Shown piece by piece: positions 31,961-46,100 of a DNA stretch of 64,000 nucleotides (position 1 is the stretch's first letter; every line of letters begins with the position of its first letter). A program made the translations under genes and the position numbers. Under the pieces are notes generated by a model that was given only the letters and a program-made list of their open reading frames with translations, was not told the origin of the DNA and ran no database searches. This DNA comes from Tanypteryx hageni (lineage: Eukaryota; Arthropoda; Insecta; Odonata; Petaluridae). The stretch is taken from the NCBI GenBank assembly GCA_028673005.1, contig CM054115.1:4757501-4821500 (forward strand), given 5' to 3'.

Positions 31961-32849
31961 GTCGACTGTTTCCTTTGCGTACCTTAGGCCCTCCCCCTTT
32001 TTCCTCATCCCCCTCTTTATTTTCGTTTTTACGCTGCGTATTAGGAATCATTATAGAATTCTCTGGCGATTGAAACCAATGTCGACTGTTTCCTTTGCGT
32101 ACCTTAGGCCCTCCCCCTTTTTCCTCATCCCCCCTCTTTATTTTCGTTTTTACGCTGCGTATTAGGAATCATTATAGAATTCTCTGTCGATTGATACCAA
32201 TGTCGACTGTTTCCTTTGCGTACCTTAGGCCCTCCCCCTTTTTCCTCATCCCCCTCTTTATTTTCGTTTTTACGCTGCGTATTAGGAATCATTATAGAAT
32301 TCTCTGGCGATTGAAACCAATGTCGACTGTTTCCTTTGCGTACCTTAGGCCCTCCCCCTTTTTCCTCATCCCCCCTCTTTATTTTCGTTTTTACGCTGCG
32401 TATTAGGAATCATTAAAGAATTCTCTGTCGATTGATACCAATGTCGACTGTTTCCATTGCGTACCTTAGGCCCTCCCCCTTTTTCCTCATCCCCCTCTTT
32501 ATTTTCGTTTCTACGCTGCGTATTAGGAATCATTATAGAATTCTGTGTCGATTGATACCAATGTCGACTGTTTCCTTTGCGTACCTTAGGCCCTCCCTCT
32601 TTTTCCTCATCCCCCTCTTTATTTTCGTTTTTACGCTGCGTATTAGGAATCATTATAGAATTCTCTGGCGATTGAAAGCAATGTCGACTGTTTCCTTTGC
32701 GTACCTTAGGCCCTCCCCCTTTTTCCTCATCCCCCCTCTTTATTTTCGTTTTTACGCTGCGTATTAGGAATCATTATAGAATTCTCTGTCGATTGATACC
32801 AATGTAGACTGTTTCCTTTGCGTACCTTAGGCCCTCCCCCTTTTTCCTC

Positions 32850-35800
32850 ATCCCCCTCTTTATTTTCGTTTTTACGCTGCGTATTAGGAATCATTATAGA
32901 ATTCTCTGTCGATTGATACCAATGTCGACTGTTTCCTTTGCGTACCTTAGGCCCTCCCCCTTTTTCCTCATCCCCCTCATTATTTTCGTTTTTACGCTGC
33001 GTATTAGGAAACATTATAGAATTCTCTGTCGATTGATACCAATGTCGACTGTTTCCTTTGCGTACCTTAGGCCCTCCCACTTTTTCCTCATCCCCCCTCT
33101 TTATTTTCGTTTTTACGCTGCGTATTAGGAATCATTATAGAATTCTCTGTCGATTGATACCAATGTCGACTGTTTCCTTTGCGTACCTTAGGCCCTCCCA
33201 ATTTTCCCCCTTCCCCCTCTTTATTTTCGTTTTTACGCTGCGTATTAGGAATCATTATAGAATACTCTGGCGATTGAAACCAATGTCGACTGTTTCCTTT
33301 GCGTACCTTAGGCCCTCCCCATTTTTCCTCATCCCCCCTCTTTATTTTCGTTTTTACGCTACGTATTAGGAATCATTATGGAATTCTCTGTCGATTGAAA
33401 CCAATGTCGACTGTTTCCTTTGCGTACCTTAGGCCCTCCCCCTTTTTCCTCATCCCCCTCTTTATTTTCGTTTCTACGCTGCGTATTAGGAATCATTATA
33501 GAATTCTGTTTCGATTGATGCCAATGTCGACTGTTTCCTTTGCGTACTTTAGGCCCTCCCCCTTTTTCCTCATCCCCCTCTTTATTTTCGTTTTTACGCT
33601 GCGTATTAGGAATCATTATAGAATTCTCAGGCGATTGAAACCAATGTCGACTGTTTCCTTTGCGTACCTTAGGCCCTCCCCCTTTTTCCTCATCCCCCTC
33701 TTTATTTTCGTTTCTACGCTGCGTATTAGGAATCATTATAGAATTCTCTGGCGATTGAAACCAATGTCGACTGTTTCCTTTGCGTACCTTAGGCCCTCCC
33801 CCTTTTTCCTCATCCCCCTCTTTATTTTCGTTTTTACGCTGCGTATTAGGAATCATTATAGAATTCTCTGTCGATTGATACCAATGTCGACTGTTTCCTT
33901 TGCGTACCTTAGGCCCACCCCCTTTTTCCTCATCCCCCTCTTTATTTTCGTTTTTACGCAGCGTATTAGGAATCATTATAGAATTCTCTGGCGATTGAAA
34001 CCAATGTCGACTGTTTCCTTTGCGTACCTTAGGCCCTCCACCTTTTTCCTCATCCCCCTCTTTATTTTCGTTTTTACGCTGCGTATTAGGAATCATTATA
34101 GAATTCTCTGTCGATTGATACCAATGTCGACTGTTTCCTTTGCGTACCTTAGGCCCTCCCCCTTTTTCCTCATCCCCCCTCTTCATTTTCGTTTTTACGC
34201 TGGGTATTAGGAATCATTATAGAATTCTCTGTCGATTGAAACCAATGTCGACTGTTTCCTTTGCGTACCTTAGGCCCTCCCCCTTTTTCCTCATCCCCCT
34301 CTTTATTTTCGTTTTTATGCTGCGTATTAGGAATCATTATAGAATTCTCTGGCGATTGAAACCAATGTCGACTGTTTCCTTTGCGTACCTTAGGCCCTCC
34401 CCCTTTTTCCTCATCCCCCTCTTTATTTTCGTTTTTACGCTGCGTATTAGGAATCATTATAGAATTCTCTGTCGATTGATACCAATGTCGACTGTTTCCT
34501 TTGCGTACCTTAGGCCCTCCCCCTTTTTCCTCATCCCCCTCTTTATTTTCGTTTTTACGCTGCGTATTAGGAATCATTATAGAATTCTCTGGCGATTGAA
34601 ACCAATGCCGACTGTTTCCTTTGCGTACCTTAGGCCCTCCCCCTTTTTCCTCATCCCCCCTCTTTATTTTCGTTTTTACGCTGCGTATTAGGAGTCATTA
34701 TAGAATTCTCTGTCGATTGATACCAATGTCGACTGTTTCCTTTGCGTACCTTAGGCCCTCCCCCTTTTTCCTCATCCCCCTCTTTATTTTCGTTTCTACG
34801 CTGCGTATTAGGAATCATTATAGAATTCTGTGTCGATTGATACCAATGTCGACTGTTTCCTTTGCGTACCTTAGGCCCTCCCCCTTTTTCCTCATCCCCC
34901 TCTTTATTTTCGTTTTTACGCTGCGTATTTGGAATCATTATAGAATTCTCTGGCGATTGAAACCAATGTCGACTGTTTCCTTTGCGTACCTTAGGCCCTC
35001 CCCCTTTTTCCTCATCCCCCCTCTTTATTTTCGTTTTTACGCTGCGTATTAGGAATCATTATAGAATTCTCTGTCGATTGATACCAATGTCGACTGTTTC
35101 CTTTGCGTACCTTAGGCCCTCCCCCTTTTTCCTCATCCCCCTCTTTATTTTCGTTTTTACGCTGCGTATTAGGAATCATTATAGAATTCTCTGGCGATTG
35201 ATACCAATGTCGACTGTTTCCTTTGCGTACCTTAGGCCCTCCCCCTTTTTCCTCATCCTCCCTCTTTATTTTCGTTTTTACGCTGCGTATTAGGAATCAT
35301 TATAGAATTCTCTGTCGATTGATACCAATGTCGACAGTTTCCTTTGCGTACCTTAGGCCCTCCCAATTTTCCCCCTTCCCCCTCTTTATTTTCGTTTTTA
35401 CGCTGCGTATTAGGAATCATTATAGAATTCTCTGGCGATTGAAACCAATGTCGACTGTTTCCTTTGCGTACCTTAGGCCCTCCCCCTTTTTCCTCATCCC
35501 CCTCTTTATTTTCGTTTCTACGCTGCGTATTAGGAATCATTATAGAATTCTGTTTCGATTGATACCAATGTCGACTGTTTTCTTTGCGTACCTTAGGCCC
35601 TCCCCCTTTTTCCTCATCCCCCTCTTTATTTTCGTTTTTACGCTGCGTATTAGGAATCATTATAGAATTCTCTGGCGATTGAAACCAATGTCGACTGTTT
35701 CCTTTGCGTACCTTAGGCCCTCCCCCTTTTTCCTCATCCCCCTCTTTATTTTCGTTTTTACGCTGCGTATTAGGAATCATTATAGAATTCTCTGTCGATT

Positions 35801-38800
35801 GATACCAATGTCGACTGTTTCCTTTGCGTACCTTAGGCCCTCCCCCTTTTTCCTCATCCCCCTCTTTATTTTCGTTTTTACGCTGCGTATTAGGAATCAT
35901 TATAGAATTCTCTGGCGATTGAAACCAATGTCGACTGTTTCCTTTGCGTACCTTAGGCCCTCCCCCTTTTTCCTCATCCTTCTCTTTATTTTCGTTTTTA
36001 CGCTGCGTATTAGGAATCATTATAGAATTCTCTGTCGATTAATACCAATGTCGACTGTTTCCTTTGCGTACCTTAGGCCCTCCCCCTTTTTCCTCATCCC
36101 CCTCTTTATTTTCGTTTCTACGCTGCGTATTAGGAATCATTATAGAATTCTCTGGCGATTGAAACCAATGTCGACTGTTTCCTTTGCGTACCTTAGGCCC
36201 TCCCCCTTTTTCCTCATCCCCCTCTTTATTTTCGTTTTTACGCTGCGTATTAGGAATCATTATAGAATTCTCTGTCGATTGATACCAATGTCGACTGTTT
36301 CCTTTGCGTACCTTAGGCCCTCCCCCTTTTTCCTCATCCCCCTCATTATTTTCGTTTTTACGCTGCGTATTAGGAAACATTATAGAATTCTCTGTCGATT
36401 GATACCAATGTCGACTGTTTCCTTTGCGTACCTTAGGCCCTCCCACTTTTTCCTCATCCCCCCTCTTTATTTTCGTTTTTACGCTGCGTATTAGGAATCA
36501 TTATAGAATTCTCTGTCGATTGATACCAATGTCGACTGTTTCCTTTGCGTACCTTAGGCCCTCCCAATTTTCCCCCTTCCCCCTCTTTATTTTCGTTTTT
36601 ACGCTGCGTATTAGGAATCATTATAGAATACTCTGGCGATTGAAACCAATGTCGACTGTTTCCTTTGCGTACCTTAGGCCCTCCCCATTTTTCCTCATCC
36701 CCCCTCTTTATTTTCGTTTTTACGCTACGTATTAGGAATCATTATGGAATTCTCTGTCGATTGAAACCAATGTCGACTGTTTCCTTTGCGTACCTTAGGC
36801 CCTCCCCCTTTTTCCTCATCCCCCTCTTTATTTTCGTTTCTACGCTGCGTATTAGGAATCATTATAGAATTCTGTTTCGATTGATGCCAATGTCGACTGT
36901 TTCCTTTGCGTACTTTAGGCCCTCCCCCTTTTTCCTCATCCCCCTCTTTATTTTCGTTTTTACGCTGCGTATTAGGAATCATTATAGAATTCTCAGGCGA
37001 TTGAAACCAATGTCGACTGTTTCCTTTGCGTACCTTAGGCCCTCCCCCTTTTTCCTCATCCCCCTCTTTATTTTCGTTTCTACGCTGCGTATTAGGAATC
37101 ATTATAGAATTCTCTGGCGATTGAAACCAATGTCGACTGTTTCCTTTGCGTACCTTAGGCCCTCCCCCTTTTTCCTCATCCCCCTCTTTATTTTCGTTTT
37201 TACGCTGCGTATTAGGAATCATTATAGAATTCTCTGTCGATTGATACCAATGTCGACTGTTTCCTTTGCGTACCTTAGGCCCACCCCCTTTTTCCTCATC
37301 CCCCTCTTTATTTTCGTTTTTACGCAGCGTATTAGGAATCATTATAGAATTCTCTGGCGATTGAAACCAATGTCGACTGTTTCCTTTGCGTACCTTAGGC
37401 CCTCCACCTTTTTCCTCATCCCCCTCTTTATTTTCGTTTTTACGCTGCGTATTAGGAATCATTATAGAATTCTCTGTCGATTGATACCAATGTCGACTGT
37501 TTCCTTTGCGTACCTTAGGCCCTCCCCCTTTTTCCTCATCCCCCCTCTTCATTTTCGTTTTTACGCTGCGTATTAGGAATCATTATAGAATTCTCTGTCG
37601 ATTGAAACCAATGTCGACTGTTTCCTTTGCGTACCTTAGGCCCTCCCCCTTTTTCCTCATCCCCCTCTTTATTTTCGTTTTTATGCTGCGTATTAGGAAT
37701 CATTATAGAATTCTCTGGCGATTGAAACCAATGTCGACTGTTTCCTTTGCGTACCTTAGGCCCTCCCCCTTTTTCCTCATCCCCCTCTTTATTTTCGTTT
37801 TTACGCTGCGTATTAGGAATCATTATAGAATTCTCTGTCGATTGATACCAATGTCGACTGTTTCCTTTGCGTACCTTAGGCCCTCCCCCTTTTTCCTCAT
37901 CCCCCTCTTTATTTTCGTTTTTACGCTGCGTATTAGGAATCATTATAGAATTCTCTGGCGATTGAAACCAATGCCGACTGTTTCCTTTGCGTACCTTAGG
38001 CCCTCCCCCTTTTTCCTCATCCCCCCTCTTTATTTTCGTTTTTACGCTGCGTATTAGGAATCATTATAGAATTCTCTGTCGATTGATACCAATGTCGGCT
38101 GTTTCCTTTGCGTACCTTAGGCCCTCCCCCTTTTTCCTCATCCCCCTCTTTATTTTCGTTTCTACGCTGCGTATTAGGAATCATTATAGAATTCTGTGTC
38201 GATTGATACCAATGTCGACTGTTTCCTTTGCGTACCTTAGGCCCTCCCCCTTTTTCCTCATCCCCCTCTTTATTTTCGTTTTTACGCTGCGTATTTGGAA
38301 TCATTATAGAATTCTCTGGCGATTGAAACCAATGTCGACTGTTTCCTTTGCGTACCTTAGGCCCTCCCCCTTTTTCCTCATCCCCCCTCTTTATTTTCGT
38401 TTTTACGCTGCGTATTAGGAATCATTATAGAATTCTCTGTCGATTGATACCAATGTCGACTGTTTCCTTTGCGTACCTTAGGCCCTCCCCCTTTTTCCTC
38501 ATCCCCCTCTTTATTTTCGTTTTTACGCTGCGTATTAGGAATCATTATAGAATTCTCTGGCGATTGATACCAATGTCGACTGTTTCCTTTGCGTACCTTA
38601 GGCCCTCCCCCTTTTTCCTCATCCTCCCTCTTTATTTTCGTTTTTACGCTGCGTATTAGGAATCATTATAGAATTCTCTGTCGATTGATACCAATGTCGA
38701 CAGTTTCCTTTGCGTACCTTAGGCCCTCCCAATTTTCCCCCTTCCCCCTCTTTATTTTCGTTTTTACGCTGCGTATTAGGAATCATTATAGAATTCTCTG

Positions 38801-39590
38801 GCGATTGAAACCAATGTCGACTGTTTCCTTTGCGTACCTTAGGCCCTCCCCCTTTTTCCTCATCCCCCTCTTTATTTTCGTTTCTACGCTGCGTATTAGG
38901 AATCATTATAGAATTCTGTTTCGATTGATACCAATGTCGACTGTTTTCTTTGCGTACCTTAGGCCCTCCCCCTTTTTCCTCATCCCCCTCTTTATTTTCG
39001 TTTTTACGCTGCGTATTAGGAATCATTATAGAATTCTCTGGCGATTGAAACCAATGTCGACTGTTTCCTTTGCGTACCTTAGGCCCTCCCCCTTTTTCCT
39101 CATCCCCCTCTTTATTTTCGTTTTTACGCTGCGTATTAGGAATCATTATAGAATTCTCTGTCGATTGATACCAATGTCGACTGTTTCCTTTGCGTACCTT
39201 AGGCCCTCCCCCTTTTTCCTCATCCCCCTCTTTATTTTCGTTTTTACGCTGCGTATTAGGAATCATTATAGAATTCTCTGGCGATTGAAACCAATGTCGA
39301 CTGTTTCCTTTGCGTACCTTAGGCCCTCCCCCTTTTTCCTCATCCTTCTCTTTATTTTCGTTTTTACGCTGCGTATTAGGAATCATTATAGAATTCTCTG
39401 TCGATTAATACCAATGTCGACTGTTTCCTTTGCGTACCTTAGGCCCTCCCCCTTTTTCCTCATCCCCCTCTTTATTTTCGTTTCTACGCTGCGTATTAGG
39501 AATCATTATAGAATTCTCTGGCGATTGAAACCAATGTCGACTGTTTCCTTTGCGTACCTTAGGCCCTCCCCCTTTTTCCTCATCCCCCTC
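32850..39590 (+). repeat. Two tandem 3,366-bp higher-order copies
   Basis: Rare variants recur at an exact offset of 3,366 bases (28 monomers plus six): AGGAAACATTAT at 33006 and 36372, GACTGTTTTCTTTGCG at about 35573 and 38939, and CATCCTTCTC at about 35985 and 39351. Copy 1 runs from about 32,850 to 36,215, copy 2 from there to about 39,590. Edges are within one monomer. Confidence 0.85.
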
Positions 39591-40140
39591 TTTATTTTCG
39601 TTTTTACGCTGCGTATTAGGAATCATTATAGAATTCTCTGTCGATTGATACCAATGTCGACTGTTTCCTTTGCGTACCTTAGGCCCTCCCCCTTTTTCCT
39701 CATCCCCCTCTTTATTTTCGTTTTTACGCTGCGTATTAGGAATCATTATAGAATTCTCTGGCGATTGAAACCAATGTCGACTGTTTCCTTTGCGTACCTT
39801 AGGCCCTCCCCCTTTTTCCTCATCCCCCTCTTTATTTTCGTTTTTACGCTGCGTATTAGGAATCATTATAGAATTCTCTGTCGATTGATACCAATGTCGA
39901 CTGTTTCCTTTGCGTACCTTAGGCCCTCCCCCTTTTTCCTCATCCCCCTCTTTATTTTCGTTTTTACGCTGCGTATTAGGAATCATTATAGAATTCTCTG
40001 GCGATTGAAACCAATGTCGACTGTTTCCTTTGCGTACCTTAGGCCCTCCCCCTTTTTCCTCATCCTTCTCTTTATTTTCGTTTTTACGCTGCGTATTAGG
40101 AATCATTATAGAATTCTCTGTCGATTAATACCAATGTCGA
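39340..40140 (+). repeat. 720-bp (six-monomer) sub-duplication
   Basis: CATCCTTCTC recurs at about 39351 and 40071, and the variant GATTAATACC at about 39403 and 40123, each exactly 720 bases apart. This nested copy follows the 3,366-bp duplication and contains alternating A and B monomers. Confidence 0.8.
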
Positions 40141-43100
40141 CTGTTTCCTTTGCGTACCTTAGGCCCTCCCCCTTTTTCCTCATCCCCCTCTTTATTTTCG
40201 TTTCTACGCTGCGTATTAGGAATCATTATAGAATTCTCTGGCGATTGAAACCAATGTCGACTGTTTCCTTTGCGTACCTTAGGCCCTCCCCCTTTTTCCT
40301 CATCCCCCTCTTTATTTTCGTTTTTACGCTGCGTATTAGGAATCATTATAGAATTCTCTGTCGATTGATACCAATGTCGACTGTTTCCTTTGCGTACCTT
40401 AGGCCCTCCCCCTTTTTCCTCATCCCCCTCTTTATTTTCGTTTTTACGCTGCGTATTAGGAATCATTATAGAATTCTCTGGCGATTGAAACCAATGTCGA
40501 CTGTTTCCTTTGCGTACCTTAGGCCCTCCCCCTTTTTCCTCATCCCCCTCTTTATTTTCGTTTTTACGCTGCGTATTAGGAATCATTATAGAATTCTCTG
40601 TCGATTGATACCAATGTCGACTGTTTCCTTTGCGTACCTTAGGCCCTCCCCCTTTTTCCTCATCCCCCTCTTTATTTTCGTTTTTTACGCTGCGTATTAG
40701 GAATCATTATAGAATTCTCTGTCGATTGATACCAATGTCGACTGTTTCCTTTGCGTACCTTAGGCCCTCCCCCTTTTTCCTCATCCCCCTCTTTATTTTC
40801 GTTTTTACGCTGCGTATTAGGAATCATTATAGAATTCTCTGGCGATTGATACCAATGTCGACTGTTTCCTTTGCGTACCTTAGGCCCTCCCCCTTTTTCC
40901 TCATCCCCCCTCTTTATTTTCGTTTTTACGCTGCGTATTAGTAATCATTATAGAATTCTCTGTCGATTGATACCAATGTCGACAGTTTCCTTTGCGTACC
41001 TTAGGCCCTCCCAATTTTCCCCCTTCCCCCTCTTTATTTTCGTTTTTACGCTGCGTATTAGGAATCATTATAGAATTCTCTGGCGATTGAAACCAATGTC
41101 GACTGTTTCCTTTGCGTACCTTAGGCCCTCCCCCTTTTTCCTCATCCCCCTCTTTATTTTCGTTTTTACGCTGCGTATTAGGAATCATTATAGAATTCTC
41201 TGTCGATTGATACCAATGTCGACTGTTTCCTTTGCGTACCTTAGGCCCTCCCCCTTTTTCCTCATCCCCCTCTTTATTTTCGTTTTTACGCTGCGTATTA
41301 GGAATCATTATAGAATTCTCTGGCGATTGAAACCAATGTCGACTGTTTCCTTTGCGTACCTTAGGCCCTCCCCCTTTTTCCTCATCCCCCTCTTTATTTT
41401 CGTTTTTTACGCTGCGTATTAGGAATCATTATAGAATTCTCTGTCGATTGATACCAATGTCGACTGTTTCCTTTGCGTACCTTAGGCCCTCCCCCTTTTT
41501 CCTCATCCCCCCTCTTCATTTTCGTTTTTACGCTGCGTATTAGGAATCGTTATAGAATTCTCTGTCGATTGATACCAATGTCGACTGTTTCCTTTGCGTA
41601 CCTTAGGCCCTCCCCCTTTTCCTCATCCCCCTCTTTATTTTCGTTTTTACGCTGCGTATTAGGAATCATTATAGAATTCTCTGGCGATTGAAACCAATGT
41701 CGACTGTTTCCTTTGCGTACCTTAGGCCCTCCCCCTTTTTCCTCATCCCCCTCTTTATTTTCGTTTTTACGCTGCGTATTAGGAATCATTATAGAATTCT
41801 CTGTCGATTGATACCAATGTCGACTGTTTCCTTTGCGTACCTTAGGCCCTCCCCCTTTTTCCTCATCCCCCTCTTTATTTTCGTTTTTACGCTGCGTATT
41901 AGGAATCATTATAGAATTCTCTGGCGATTGAAACCAATGTCGACTGTTTCCTTTGCGTACCTTAGGCCCTCCCCCTTTTTCCTCATCCCCCCTCTTTATT
42001 TTCGTTTTTACGCTGCGTATTAGGAATCATTATAGAATTCTCTGTCGATTGATACCAATGTCGACTGTTTCCTTTGCGTACCTTAGGCCCTCCCCCTTTT
42101 TCCTCATCCCCCTCTTTATTTTCGTTTCTACGCTGCGTATTAGGAATCATTATAGAATTCTGTGTCGATTGATACCAATGTCGACTGTTTCCTTTGCGTA
42201 CCTTAGGCCCTCCCCCTTTTTCCTCATCCCCCTCTTTATTTTCGTTTCTACGCTGCGTATTAGGAATCATTATAGAATTTTCTGGCGATTGAAACCAATG
42301 TCGACTGTTTCCTTTGCGTACCTTAGGCCCTCCCCCTCTTTCCTCATCCCCCCTCTTTATTTTCGTTTTTACGCTGCGTATTAGGAATCATTATAGAATT
42401 CTCTGTCGATTGATACCAATGTCGACTGTTTCCTTTGCGTACCTTAGGCCCTCCCCCTTTTTCCTCATCCCCCTCTTTATTTTCGTTTTTACGCTGCGTA
42501 TTAGGAATCATTATAGAATTCTCTGTCGATTGATACCAATGTCGACTGTTTCCTTTGCGTACCTTAGGCCCTCCCCCTTTTTCCTCATCCCCCTCTTTAT
42601 TTTCGTTTTTACGCTGCGTATTAGGAATCATTATAGAATTCTCTGGCGATTGATACCAATGTCGACTGTTTCCTTTGCGTACCTTAGGCCCTCCCCCTTT
42701 TTCCTCATCCCCCCTCTTTATTTTCGTTTTTACGCTGCGTATTAGGAATCATTATAGAATTCTCTGTCGATTGATACCAATGTCGACAGTTTCCTTTGCG
42801 TACCTTAGGCCCTCCCAATTTTCCCCCTTCCCCCTCTTTATTTTCGTTTTTACGCTGCGTATTAGCAATCATTATAGAATTCTCTGGCGATTGAAACCAA
42901 TGTCGACTGTTTTCTTTGCGTACCTTAGTCCCTCCCCCTTTTTCCTCATCCCCCTCTTTATTTTCGTTTTTACGCTACGTATTAGGAATCATTATTGAAT
43001 TCTCTGTCGATTGATACCAATGTCGACTGTTTCCTTTGCGTACCTTAGGCCCTCTCCCTTTTTCCTCATCCCCCTCTTTATTTTCGTTTCTACGCTGCGT

Positions 43101-46100
43101 ATTAGGAATCATTATAGAATTCTGTTTCGATTGATACCAATGTCGACTGTTTCCTTTGCGTACCTTAGGCCCTCCCCCTTTTTCCTCATCCCCCTCTTTA
43201 TTTTCGTTTTTACGCTGCGTATTAGGAATCATTATAGAATTCTCTGGCGATTGAAACCAATGTCGACTGTTTCCTTTGCGTACCTTAGGCCCCTCCCCCT
43301 TTTTCCTCATCCCCCTCTTTATTTTCGTTTTTTACGCTGCGTATTAGGAATCATTATAGAATTCTCTGTCGATTGATACCAATGTCGACTGTTTCCTTTG
43401 CGTACCTTAGGCCCCTCCCCCTTTTTCCTCATCCCCCCTCTTTATTTTCGTTTTTTACGCTGCGTATTAGGAATCATTATAGAATTCTCTGGCGATTGAA
43501 ACCAATGTCGACTGTTTCCATTGCGTACCTTAGGCCCTCCCCCTTTTTCCTCATCCCCCTCATTATTTTCGTTTTTACGCTGCGTATTAGGAATCATTAT
43601 AGAATTCTCTGGCGATTGAAACCAATGTCGACTGTTTCCTTTGCGTACCTTAGGCCCTCCCCATTTTTCCTCTTCCCCCTCTTTATTTTCGTTTTTTACG
43701 CTGCGTATTAGGAATCATTATAGAATTCTCTGTCGATTGATACCAATGTCGACTGTTTCCTTTGCGTACCTTAGGCCTCCCCCTTTTTCCTCATCCCCCC
43801 TCTTTATTTTCGTTTTTACGCTGCGTATTAGGAATCATTATAGAATTCTCTGTCGATTGATACCAATGTCGACTGTTTCCTTTGCGTACCTTAGGCCCCT
43901 CCCCCTTTTTTCCTCATCCCCCTCTTTATTTTCGTTTCTACGATGCGTATTAGGAATCATTATAGAATTCTCTGTCGATTGATACCAATGTCGACTGTTT
44001 CCTTTGCGTACATTAGGCCCTCCCCCTTTTTCCTCATCCCCCCTCTTTATTTTCGTTTTTTACGCTGCGTATTAGGAATCATTATAGAATTCTCTGTCGA
44101 TTGATACCAATGTCGACTGTTTCCTTTGCGTACCTTAGGCCCTCCCCCTTTTTCCTCATCCTCCCTCTTTATTTTCGTTTTTACGCTGCGTATTAGGAAT
44201 CATTATAGAATTCTCTGTCGATTGATACAATGTCGACTGTTTCCTTTGCGTACCTTAGGCCCTCCCCCCTTTTTCGTCATCCCCCCTCTTTATTTTCGTT
44301 TTTACGCTGCGTATTAGGAATCATTATAGAATTCTCTGTCGATTGTTACCAATGTCGACTGTTTCCTTTGCGTACCTTAGGCCCTCCCCCTTTTTTCCTC
44401 ATCCCCCTCTTTATTTTCGTTTTTACGCTGCGTATTAGGAATCATTATAGAATTCTCTGTCGATTGATACCAATGTCGACTGTTTCCTTTGCGTACCTTA
44501 GGCCCTCCCCCTTTTTTCCTCATCCCCATCTCTTTATTTTCGTTTTTACGCTGCGTATTAGGAATCATTATAGAATTCTCTGTCGATTGATACCAATGTC
44601 GACTGTTTCCTTTGCGTACCTTAGGCCTTCCCCCTTTTTTCTCATCCCCCCTCTTTATTTTCGTTTTTTACGCTGCGTATTAGGAATCATTATAGAATTC
44701 TCTGGCGATTGAAACCAATGTCGACTGTTTCCTTTGCGTACCTTAGGCCCTCCCCCCTTTTTCCTCATCCCCCCTCTTTATTTTCGTTTTTACGCTGCGT
44801 ATTAGGAATCATTATAGAATTCTTTGTCGATTGATACCAAAGTCGACTGTTTCCTTTGCGTACCTTAGGCCCCTCCCCTTTTTCCTCCTCATCCCCCTCT
44901 TTATTTTCGTTTCTACGCTGCGTATTAGGAATCATTATAGAATTCTCTGGCGATTGAAACCAATGTCGACTGTTTCCCTTTGCGTACCTTAGGCCCTCCC
45001 CCTTTTTTCCTCATCCCCCTCTTTATTTTCGTTTTTACGCTGCGTATTAGGAATCATTATAGAATTCTCTGTCGATTGATACCAATGTCGACTGTTTTCC
45101 TTTGCGTACCTTAGGCCCTCCCCCTTTTTCCTCATCCCCCCTCTTTATTTTCGTTTTTAACGCTGCGTATTAGGAATCATTATAGAATTCTCTGTCGATT
45201 GAAACAAATGTCGACTGTTTCCTTTGCGTACCTTAGGCCCTCCCCCTTTTTCTCATCCCCCTTTTTATTTTCGTTTTTACGCTGCGTATTAGGAATCATT
45301 ATAGAATTCTCTGTCGATTGATACCAATGTCGACTGTTTCCTTTGCGTACCTTAGGCCCTCCCCCTTTTTCCTCATCCCCCCTCTTCATTTTCGTTTTTA
45401 CGATGCGTATTAGGAATCATTATAGAATTCTCTGTCGATTGATACCAATGTCGACTGTTTCCTTTGCGTACCTTAGGCCCTCCCCCTTTTTCCTCATCCC
45501 CCTCTTTATTTTCGTTTTTACGCTGCGTATTAGGAATCATTATAGAATTCTCTGGCGATTGAAACCAATGTCGACTGTTTCCTTTGCGTACCTTAGGCCC
45601 TCCCCCCTTTTTCCTCATCCCCCTCTTTATTTTCGTTTTTTACGCTGCGTATTAGGAATCATTATAGAATTCTCTGTCGATTGATACCAATGTCGACTGT
45701 TTCCTTTGCGTACCTTAGGCCCTCCCCCTTTTTCCTCATCCCCCTCTTTATTTTCGTTTTACGCTGCGTATTAGGAATCATTATAGAATTCTCTGGCGAT
45801 TGAAACCAATGTCGACTGTTTCCATTGCGTACCTTAGGCCCTCCCCCCTTTTTCCTCATCCCCCTCATTATTTTCGTTTTTACGCTGCGTATTAGGAATC
45901 ATTATAGAATTCTCTGGCGATTGAAACCAATGTCGACTGTTTCCTTTGCGTACCTTAGGCCCTCCCCCTTTTTCCTCATCCCCCTCTTTATTTTCGTTTT
46001 TACGCTGCGTATTAGGAATCATTATAGAATTCTCTGTCGATTGATACCAATGTCGACTGTTTCCTTTGCGTACCTTAGGCCCTCCCCCTTTTTCCTCATC

